Made by a program: the position numbers and the translations under genes
The notes under the pieces: model-generated
What the model saw: the letters and a program-made list of their open reading frames with translations, nothing else
What the model was told of the DNA's origin: nothing
The model's database searches: none
Source of the DNA: Haematobacter genomosp. 1
GTDB taxonomy: Bacteria > Pseudomonadota > Alphaproteobacteria > Rhodobacterales > Rhodobacteraceae
Length of the DNA stretch: 64,000 bases
Assembly: GCF_002196855.1 (NCBI RefSeq)
Contig: NZ_NIPW01000011.1
Coordinates: forward strand, 62,001 to 126,000
Direction of reading: 5' to 3'
Shown here: in pieces, positions 57,764-64,000 of the stretch
Layout: every line of letters starts with the position of its first letter
How positions within the stretch are numbered: position 1 is the stretch's first letter

Positions 57764-58552
57764 ATGCAGAAGACGGCGATCGATCTGGCGCATGAGGCGA
57801 TGGAGGCCCGTCCCGAGGACGATGCGCTTCGGCTTGCCTTCTATGAGCGGGTGGCCGATTCGGAGCTTTACCTGCTGCTCGAGGAGGAGACGGAGGACGA
57901 TACCGTCCGTCCCCGCATCTTTCCGCTTGAGGACGGCGCGATGATCGCGGCCTTTGACCGGGAGGACCGGCTGGCTGCCTTTGCGGAAGGTGTTGCCCCC
58001 TATGTCGCCCTGCCCGGGCGGGTGGTCGCGGGCATGCTGGCGGGGGAGGGTCTGGGGATGGCGCTGAATCTTGGCGCAGCCTCCGGCTTTCTGATGCCCG
58101 CCGATGCGGTCCGCTGGCTGGCGGAGACGCTGGAGCGGGAGGCGGAGGAGCTGGAGGCCCGGCCGGAGGAAATCCTGCCGCCGCGTGGCCTGCCGGAAAG
58201 CTTTGTCGCGGCGCTGGATACCAAGCTGGCGCTGGCTGCCGGGCTTGCCCGGTCCGCCTATCTCGTGGGGGTGCGCTACGCGGACGGGCGGCCAAGCCAC
58301 ATGCTGGCCTTCATGGCCGCAGCTCCCGGTGCGACGCAGGCCTTGGTTCGCGCAACGCATGAGGCGCTGGCCTTTTCGGGGATCGAGGCCGGGGCGCTGG
58401 ACGTGGCCTTCTTCGACCTCTCCGACCCGATCGCGGCGCGTCTTGCCCGCGTGGGCCTGCGCTTCGACCTCCCCGAAGCCACCCCCGTGCAGGTGGAGAC
58501 GACGCCGCTTCCCCCCGGTATGGACCCCCTGAAGCCGCCGCGGCTGCGCTGA
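57764..58552 (+). CDS. SseB family protein
   Basis: This protein of about 262 residues starts MQKTAIDLAHEAMEARPEDDALRLAFYERVADSELYLLLEEETEDDTVRPRIFPLEDGAMIAAFDREDRLAAFAEGVAPYVALPGRVVAGML, the SseB N-terminal domain. The C-terminal half shows SAYLVGVRYADGRPSHMLAFMAAAPGA, a second conserved region. I preferred ATG 57764 for its AAGGAG ribosome site over ATG 57743, which overlaps the glycosylase gene. SseB proteins are linked to rhodanese-related sulfur handling in some bacteria, but the function is not established. Confidence 0.8.
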   Translation: MQKTAIDLAHEAMEARPEDDALRLAFYERVADSELYLLLEEETEDDTVRPRIFPLEDGAMIAAFDREDRLAAFAEGVAPYVALPGRVVAGMLAGEGLGMALNLGAASGFLMPADAVRWLAETLEREAEELEARPEEILPPRGLPESFVAALDTKLALAAGLARSAYLVGVRYADGRPSHMLAFMAAAPGATQALVRATHEALAFSGIEAGALDVAFFDLSDPIAARLARVGLRFDLPEATPVQVETTPLPPGMDPLKPPRLR

Positions 58553-58630
58553 CCTCGGGCGGTCCGCAAGTTTTCCTTTCCGCGCTGCGGCATGGTGGAT
58601 AGGCTGGGGCAGGGGCTGAAGGGGACAGGC

Positions 58631-59266
58631 ATGACTGGCAGGATCATCACCGTCGCGCAGCAGAAGGGCGGCAGTGGCAAGACCACCATTGCAGCCAACC
58701 TTGCCGTCGCGCTGGCGGCGGAGGGGAATTCGGTGGCGCTGATCGACACCGATCCGCAGGGTAGCCTTGGCCGCTGGTTCATGACGCGGCGGGAGCGGCT
58801 CGGGGACGCGGGGCTGGAATTCTCGACGGCCTCCGCATGGGGCGTGTCCTATGAATGCGACAAGCTGCGCAGGATGGCGGATTACGTCATCATCGACACC
58901 CCGCCAAAAGTGGACTCCGACCTTCGTCCCGCGCTGCGGGAGGCGGATCTGGTGCTTGTGCCGGTGGCGTCCTCGCATGTCGATCTCTGGGCGACGGAAG
59001 GGGTGCTCGATCTGGCGGAGCGGGTGAAGCGGACGGCGGTGCTGGTGCTGAACCGCACGAAACCCGGTACGCGTCTCGCAGCGGAAGTGGCCGAAGCCGC
59101 CCGTTCCCTGAACGCCGATCTTGCAGGCGCGACGCTCGGCAACCGGGTGGTTTATGCCGAGACGCTGGGGCAGGGGCTTTCGGCGCTGGAAGCCGCGCGG
59201 AGCAGCCCCGCCGCGCAGGAGATCGCCGCGCTGCGCAAAGAGATCAAGGAGCGACTGGCGACCTGA
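58631..59266 (+). CDS. ParA-family ATPase, orphan
   Basis: The protein has 211 residues. The deviant Walker A KGGSGKTT is in RIITVAQQKGGSGKTTIAANLAVALAAEG (about residues 4-32); LIDTDPQGSLGRWF is the switch, and ADYVIIDTPPKVDSDLRPALREADLVLVPV is the Walker B region. Length and order match the shorter orphan ParA/MipZ-like proteins. No parB or chemotaxis gene is adjacent, so its cargo (chromosome, chemoreceptor array or other) cannot be told. The ATG at 58631 has a GGGGA ribosome site. Confidence 0.88.
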   Translation: MTGRIITVAQQKGGSGKTTIAANLAVALAAEGNSVALIDTDPQGSLGRWFMTRRERLGDAGLEFSTASAWGVSYECDKLRRMADYVIIDTPPKVDSDLRPALREADLVLVPVASSHVDLWATEGVLDLAERVKRTAVLVLNRTKPGTRLAAEVAEAARSLNADLAGATLGNRVVYAETLGQGLSALEAARSSPAAQEIAALRKEIKERLAT

Positions 59267-60313
59267 ACGGCCGGAGAGCGGGCGTTCCGGCTGGGTCGCG
59301 GGAGCCGTTCCCCAGGGTGTCGCCGGGACCACCGGCGTGTCCCGATGCGGGCCGGTCAGGGCACCGGTGCCTTATCCTCACGCGGATCGCCGAACGGCCC
59401 GCTCCATCACAGGTGGCCCCGCCCGGTCCAAAAGGCTGCTGACAAGCCCTGAAGTCCCATGCCTCTTTCTGGAACCCCCTTTCTGGCAGCCCCCTTTCTG
59501 CAAGCCGGGAAAGCGGCTCGGAAATGACACGAACTGCGCGGGTCTCCGGCTGAATTTCGTCAGATTGCGAACGATGTTCGCTCCGATGCAGGGCTGATGG
59601 GCCTTCTGGTCCGTCTGCTCACGATGGTCGTCAACCCGTTACGCAACGCCTTCTTCCAGCTCGACCGCGGGCGTCCCGATGTGGATGCATGGGGAGCCGA
59701 GGCGACTGCCAGACAGGCTCTCATGCGCGGATTGGCTGACGCTGTGACCGAAGTCCAGTCCGGAGGTTGCTTCGGTCTGTTGATCGGGCTTCACCGCATC
59801 AGCGAGAGCACAACGGCGGTGCAGCCATGCTCCCTGTCGACAAGCTTGTGGTGGAGACCATAGCCGCCGGGACCGGTCTCGTAACAGGACCGCTGCCATG
59901 TCCCGCGCGCGGCCAGTTTCTGCACCAGCTTGCGGATAGGATCGAGGCGGTTCGAGCCCATGCGGATCCCATTCCACCGCCGCGCGTGCCGGGCGCGCCC
60001 GCAGCAGCAATCGGCCCCCCGACGCCCAGCCCGGCGACCGTGGTGCTCTCTCCCAGTCCCGAGGCTCGGTGTCAGCCCATATGGCGCAACCCTCGCACGA
60101 AGAATGCCGCAGGGAGGCCGCCGACACGGGTCAGCCCGCCTGAAGATCCGCAGTCCGACAGGCTGCCGAAAAAGCTCTGAAGTGTCCGGTCCATGCTCTG
60201 GAAATTGGGAAGTCAGTCCCGGACCCAGCAGCAATGCTTGGATTTCGGGCTGGATTTCCCGGATCGCGGACGATTTCCGCCACGCGCAGACCAGAGGCCC
60301 TTCAGCAGCCTCC
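59267..60313. other. Decayed mobile-element region
   Basis: About 1 kb without an intact gene. The central part has a frame-shifted IS110-like transposase fragment on the minus strand (about 59791-59990). The rest has only short open frames and local low-complexity patches, with several GC-palindromes but no clear element ends. Confidence 0.6.
59791..59990 (-). pseudogene. IS110-type transposase fragment
   Basis: The minus-strand peptide IRMGSNRLDPIRKLVQKLAARGTWQRSCYETGPGGYGLHHKLVDREHGCTAVVLSLM resembles the N-terminal RuvC-like domain of IS110/IS116/IS902 transposases (YEAGPCGYGL...VVAPSLIP). A stop follows at 59791, and a shifted frame continues ADAVKPDQQTEA, like the expected GDRVKTDRRDA. 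It is a decayed relic. Confidence 0.55.
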
Positions 60314-61852
60314 CTAAGCCTTCATGCGCGACGGACTGGCTTCCCCGCTGCCAAGGTTCAGGCGGTAGCTCACCGCCTCTGCCACGTGAGCCTCCCGCAC
60401 GGTCTCGGAACCCGCCAGATCGGCGATGGTGCGGGCCACGCGCAGCACGCGGTGATAGCCGCGGGCGGAAAGCCCGAACCGCTCCGCCACGCGATTGAGA
60501 AGCGTTTTGCCGGAACTGTCCGGCGTTGCGATCTCCTCCAGCAGACGGCCCTCCGCATCGGCATTGGAGCGGATGCCTGCTTTCCCTTCGTAGCGCCGGG
60601 TCTGCAGCGCCCGCGCCGCTGCGACGCGCGCGGCCACCGGAGCGGAACCTTCGCCCGTTTCCGGTCGGTCAAGGTCGGCATAGGCGACGGGCGGGACGTC
60701 CACCCGAAGGTCGAACCTGTCCATCAGCGGGCCGGAAATGCGCGCGAGGTAGTCCGCGCCGCAGTCGGGCGCCTTGGCGCAGGCCCGGGCAGGCTCGGCG
60801 AGGAAGCCGCATCGGCAGGGGTTTGCGGCGGCGACCAGCAGGAACCGGCAGGGGTAGCGGCTGTGGGCATTGGCGCGTGAGACGATGATCTCCCCGGTCT
60901 CCAGGGGCTGGCGGAGCGTTTCCAGCACGGCGCGGGGAAATTCGGGAAACTCGTCCAGAAACAGCACGCCGTTATGGGCGAGCGAGACCTCCCCCGGCGC
61001 GGCAGTGCGCCCACCGCCCACGATCGCAGCCATGGAGGCAGTGTGATGAGGCTCACGGAATGGGCGGCTTCTGGACAGCCCTCCCTCCCGGATCAGGCCC
61101 GAAAGCGAGTGTATCATGGAGGTCTCCAGCGCCTCGGCCGGCGAGAGCGGCGGCATGAGGGCGGGAAGCCGTGCGGCCAGCATGGACTTCCCCGACCCGG
61201 GAGAGCCGATGAGCAGGAGGTGATGCCGGCCCGCGGCGGCGATTTCCAGCGCCCGCTTCGCCCGTTCCTGTCCCTTGACATCGGCCAGATCCCGGCTGCT
61301 CGCCGGGGTCACGACCTCGCCCGGTTCGGCGGGGGGAAGGGGCTGTTGGCCGGTATAATGCCGCACCAGCTCCAGGAGCGAACGGGGTGCGATCACCTGC
61401 GCCGCCTCCACCCAGGCGGCCTCGCGCCCGCAATCCTTCGGGCAGACGAGACCGAGGTTTTCCGTGGCCGCTGCCATGGCCGCAGGCAGTGCCCCGCTCA
61501 CCGCCTGCAACCGGCCGTCAAGCGACAGTTCGCCGATGAATACCGCCCCCTCCACCGCGTCCTTCGGCACGATATCGAGGGCGGCGAGCAGGGCAATGGC
61601 GATGGGCAGGTCGAAATGCGAGCCGATCTTCGGCAGGTCGGCGGGGGAGAGGTTGATGGTGATGCGGCGGCTGGGCAGGGCGATGGACATGGCCGCCAGC
61701 GCCGCCCGCACACGCTCCCGCGCCTCCGACACGGCCTTGTCCGGCAGACCGACGATGGAGAAGGCGGGCAGCCCGGCAGAAAGGGCGCATTGCACCTCCA
61801 CGATCCGTGCCTCCACCCCTTCGAAAGCGACGGTATAGGCGCGGGCCGTCAT
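60314..61852 (-). CDS. comM: ComM/YifB family AAA ATPase
   Basis: This 512-residue magnesium-chelatase-like AAA+ ATPase begins ARAYTVAFEGVEARIVEVQCALSAGLPAFSIVGLPDKAVSEARERVRAALAAMSI (the YifB N-domain). Walker A is in LLIGSPGSGKSMLA; HTASMAAIVGGGRTAAPGEVSLAHNGVLFLDEFPEF is the Walker B region; a zinc-like Cys group lies in ANPCRCGF... ACAKAPDCG. In naturally transformable bacteria ComM acts as a helicase that extends branch migration during DNA integration; in Rhodobacter capsulatus it is needed for gene transfer agent uptake. A CtrA-like box lies 47 bp upstream. Confidence 0.93.
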   Translation of the reverse strand: MTARAYTVAFEGVEARIVEVQCALSAGLPAFSIVGLPDKAVSEARERVRAALAAMSIALPSRRITINLSPADLPKIGSHFDLPIAIALLAALDIVPKDAVEGAVFIGELSLDGRLQAVSGALPAAMAAATENLGLVCPKDCGREAAWVEAAQVIAPRSLLELVRHYTGQQPLPPAEPGEVVTPASSRDLADVKGQERAKRALEIAAAGRHHLLLIGSPGSGKSMLAARLPALMPPLSPAEALETSMIHSLSGLIREGGLSRSRPFREPHHTASMAAIVGGGRTAAPGEVSLAHNGVLFLDEFPEFPRAVLETLRQPLETGEIIVSRANAHSRYPCRFLLVAAANPCRCGFLAEPARACAKAPDCGADYLARISGPLMDRFDLRVDVPPVAYADLDRPETGEGSAPVAARVAAARALQTRRYEGKAGIRSNADAEGRLLEEIATPDSSGKTLLNRVAERFGLSARGYHRVLRVARTIADLAGSETVREAHVAEAVSYRLNLGSGEASPSRMKA

Positions 61853-61898
61853 CGGGAAACCTTCCTGCTGATTACGGCCCGACCTTGCCCCGAAGCGG

Positions 61899-61913
61899 TT
61901 TACAAATGGTTAA
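61899..61913 (-). promoter_or_regulatory. Candidate CtrA-binding site before comM
   Basis: TTTACAAATGGTTAA (61899-61913) reads on the minus strand as TTAACCATTTGTAAA, agreeing at 7 of 8 defined positions with the CtrA site TTAA-N7-TTAA. It lies 47-61 bp upstream of the comM start at 61852, a typical activator position. Confidence 0.5.
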
Positions 61914-61926
61914 TGCGTCCTGCACG

Positions 61927-62742
61927 TCAGGCCGAAAAGCGGTGGAACGGATGCGCGATCAGGCCTGCTTCCTGCTCCTCCGACAGACGCGCGCGCGGCA
62001 GCAGATAGGTGTGGATCGAAAAGACCACCGCGCGCGTCGCGGGCAGGCGGAGGATGCATTGCCGTTCCGCACGCACATAGCTTTCCGGCCCCGGCGCGGA
62101 CCGGGGGGCGTATTCGGGGCGGGGGTGATGGAGAACCGCCGATCCGTAGGAAAGCGCGTTCACCCGCCAGAGCGGCTGTTCCGGCCGCACGGCGTCGAAG
62201 AGCCGCTGCACCCGCTTGGCCACGTCCGCGTCATAGCGCGGTACCGGCGTGTGGATGGAGAGCAACCCGCGCCCGAACTTTTCCCGCAGCGTCCAGCTTG
62301 CCGGAAAGCAGAGCACCGCACCCAGCAGCGCGTGTTCCCCGCCGCCGGGATTGTCGAGCAGACAGAGGTCGCATTGCACGAGCCGCCCCGCCGTGGCGAG
62401 CGGATCGCGCCGGTCGATCGCCACCTCGACGCCGTCAGGGCGACGAACAGTCTCCGCCTCCACGACGTAACCCGGATGGACTGCGATCTCCGATAGCACA
62501 CGCTCCAGCAACTCCTCCGCCGCGGGCCGGGTGTTTTCCGCCAGCGCCAGAACGTCCTCCCGCCGCGTGGCGATCAGCCTGTCGCGGAGCGCCATCTGAC
62601 CGGCGAAAGCCTCGTCCACGCGGAGCCAGTCTCCGGGCGCGAGGGGCTGGATGCCGGGAAGGCGGCGGGTCTTTTCATCCATCCATGCGGCGACGGGCAG
62701 GGCATCATGGAAAACGGGGGGCAGGGAGGGCGTGTCGGTCAT
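61927..62742 (-). CDS. DUF3445 / heme-dependent N-demethylase-like protein
   Basis: This protein of about 271 residues (MTDTPSLPPVFHDALPVAAWMDEKTRRLPGIQPLAPGDWLRVDEAFAGQMALRDRLIA...) matches the heme-dependent oxidative N-demethylase (DUF3445) family. Conserved parts are VQCDLCLLDNPGGGEHALLGAVLCFPASWTLREKFGRGLLSIHTPVPRYDADVAKRVQRLFD and WRVNALSYGSAVLHHP. A relative removes methyl groups from dimethylamine. ATG 62742 was preferred over the upstream in-frame start at 62832. The substrate is unknown; it is a single-gene unit divergent from purB. Confidence 0.8.
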   Translation of the reverse strand: MTDTPSLPPVFHDALPVAAWMDEKTRRLPGIQPLAPGDWLRVDEAFAGQMALRDRLIATRREDVLALAENTRPAAEELLERVLSEIAVHPGYVVEAETVRRPDGVEVAIDRRDPLATAGRLVQCDLCLLDNPGGGEHALLGAVLCFPASWTLREKFGRGLLSIHTPVPRYDADVAKRVQRLFDAVRPEQPLWRVNALSYGSAVLHHPRPEYAPRSAPGPESYVRAERQCILRLPATRAVVFSIHTYLLPRARLSEEQEAGLIAHPFHRFSA

Positions 62743-62961
62743 GGACGATGCAAACCTGGCTGAGGGCTGGAAGCTGAAGGCTCCGGGCGGGAGCACGGTG
62801 CGCCATATTGGCGCAGGATCGGGGCGTCTCAAAGCGGCTTTCGCAGAGGCGGCGCTTGCCGAACCGGCCGTCAGGGCCTAAACGGCCCCCGTCAGCCGTG
62901 CCGGATGCGCGGCGCCCCCGTTCCGATCCGAGCCATTTTCCAAGCTGCCCGAGGAGCCGCC

Positions 62962-64000
62962 ATGATCCCCCGTTATTCCCGCCCCGAAATGGTGGCCATC
63001 TGGTCGCCTGAGACGAAATTCCGCATCTGGTACGAGATCGAGGCCTATGCCTCCGACGCGCAGGCCGAGATCGGGGTTATCCCCAAGGAAAACGCGGAAG
63101 CGGTGTGGAAGGCCAGGGACGTGGAGTTCGACGTGGCCCGGATCGACGAGATCGAGGCCGTCACCAAGCATGACGTCATCGCCTTCCTCACCCATCTGGC
63201 CGAACATATCGGCGCGGAGCAGGCGCGGTTCGTGCATCAGGGCATGACCTCCTCGGACGTGCTGGACACGACGCTGAACGTGCAGCTCGTGCGCGCGGCG
63301 GACATTCTGCTGGCGGATATGGACAAGGTGCTGGCCGCGCTGAAGAAACGCGCGTTCGAGACCAAGGACATGGTGCGCATCGGCCGCAGCCACGGCATCC
63401 ACGCGGAACCCACCACGATGGGCCTGACCTTCGCCCGCTTCTATGCGGAAATGGCGCGGGGCCGGGATCGGCTGGTGGCGGCCCGGGAGGAGGTCCGCAC
63501 CGGCGCCATCTCCGGCGCGGTCGGCACCTTCGCCAATATCGACCCGCGGGTGGAGGAATATGTCTGCGAGAAGATGGGGCTGAAGCCCGAACCCATCTCC
63601 ACGCAGGTCATCCCCCGTGACCGGCACGCGATGTTCTTTGCCACGCTGGGAGTGATCGCCTCGTCGATGGAGAATATCGCCATCGAAATCCGGCACATGC
63701 AGCGGACCGAGGTGCTGGAGGCGGAGGAATATTTCTCCCCCGGGCAGAAAGGCTCCTCCGCCATGCCGCACAAGCGCAACCCCGTGCTGACGGAGAACCT
63801 GACGGGGCTGGCGCGGCTCGTGCGGTCTGCCGTGACGCCTGCCATGGAGAACGTGGCGCTCTGGCATGAGCGCGACATCTCGCATTCCTCCGTGGAGCGG
63901 GGCATCGGGCCGGATGCGACGGTGCATCTCGACTTCGCCCTGAACCGGCTTGCTGGCGTTGTGGAAAAGCTGGTTGTGTATCCAGAGAACATGCTCAGGA
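62962..64000 (+). CDS. purB: Adenylosuccinate lyase (partial, runs off window)
   Basis: The reading frame from ATG 62962 (GAGGAGCC ribosome site) stays open to the window end, so about 346 of the ~435 residues are seen. The enzyme catalyses two steps of purine synthesis: SAICAR to AICAR, and adenylosuccinate to AMP. MIPRYSRPEMVAIWSPETKFRIWYEIE starts the family N-terminus. HQGMTSSDVLDT and RSHGIHAEPTTMG carry the active-site His region. The fumarase/aspartase superfamily signature GSSAMPHKRNP is at about residues 264-274, followed by WHERDISHSSVERGIGPDA. Confidence 0.97.
   Translation, partial: MIPRYSRPEMVAIWSPETKFRIWYEIEAYASDAQAEIGVIPKENAEAVWKARDVEFDVARIDEIEAVTKHDVIAFLTHLAEHIGAEQARFVHQGMTSSDVLDTTLNVQLVRAADILLADMDKVLAALKKRAFETKDMVRIGRSHGIHAEPTTMGLTFARFYAEMARGRDRLVAAREEVRTGAISGAVGTFANIDPRVEEYVCEKMGLKPEPISTQVIPRDRHAMFFATLGVIASSMENIAIEIRHMQRTEVLEAEEYFSPGQKGSSAMPHKRNPVLTENLTGLARLVRSAVTPAMENVALWHERDISHSSVERGIGPDATVHLDFALNRLAGVVEKLVVYPENMLR

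Noticed and set aside
59597-59863. Plus-strand frame of 88 codons after the ParA gene
   Set aside because: It overlaps the minus-strand IS110-like relic and has no family match.

Overview
The window is a high-GC chromosomal segment from an alphaproteobacterium, most likely a Rhodobacterales (Rhodobacteraceae-type) species. The main pointers are CcrM (GANTC methyltransferase), the mutY / dciA / dsbA arrangement, divergent PutR-PutA, a VPLPA-CTERM surface protein, PTS-Ntr enzyme I beside aspartokinase, DUF1523, DUF1178 and DUF3445 proteins, and candidate CtrA and CcrM regulatory sites. About 58 protein genes, tRNA-Asn and tRNA-Gln are supported. No rRNA, CRISPR array or intact prophage is seen.

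Layout. 0.1-2.4 kb: a secreted MORN-repeat protein and a VPLPA-CTERM protein. 2.5-4.3 kb: leuA behind a short leucine-rich leader peptide whose stop codon lies in a perfect hairpin. 4.5-11.0 kb: the cell-shape operon mreB-mreC-mreD-mrdA-rodA with overlapping genes, followed 3 bp later by a 2-hydroxyacid dehydrogenase. 11-18.6 kb: membrane proteins, an M20 deacylase, an orphan oligopeptide-type binding protein with a GNAT gene, a glycosyltransferase-like protein, a glutathionyl-hydroquinone reductase, a small PilZ-like protein and an EamA transporter. 18.7-25.5 kb: dsbA-dciA divergent from mutY, DUF2218, rnhB-ccrM, flavin reductase divergent from GNAT, and EcsC. 25.6-29.2 kb: lysC-ptsP. 29.2-31.2 kb: a repeat-rich gap, a DUF1178 gene with a decayed tandem copy of its 3' end, and a threonine-dehydratase-like enzyme. 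31.4-38.6 kb: RluB with a tail of about 400 disordered residues, tadA, HdeD, an AMP-forming acyl-CoA synthetase, a 15-bp repeat block, a universal stress protein and an unknown protein.

38.5-41.3 kb: ilvE, an inverted and broken IS256-type element, and tRNA-Asn. 41.4-50 kb: putA/putR, a YbaY-MliC-META protein, selD, tRNA-Gln and a TerC-CBS-CorC protein. 50-53.6 kb: pcaIJF (beta-ketoadipate pathway) divergent from an IclR-type regulator with a PcaR-like operator between them. 53.9-59.3 kb: a small membrane protein, phosphomannomutase, kdsA, a uracil-DNA-glycosylase-like protein, SseB and an orphan ParA. 59.3-60.3 kb: a decayed IS110-like relic. 60.3-64 kb: comM/yifB behind a candidate CtrA box, a DUF3445 protein and purB, which runs off the window end.

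Most of the window is ordinary core genome. The most interesting signals are regulatory: a possibly leaderless leucine attenuator before leuA; a ccrM promoter with two GANTC sites inside its -35/-10 spacer; a CtrA-like site before comM; and the 284-bp inverted repeat made from two copies of one IS end. All function assignments come from reading motifs by eye; no database search was run.
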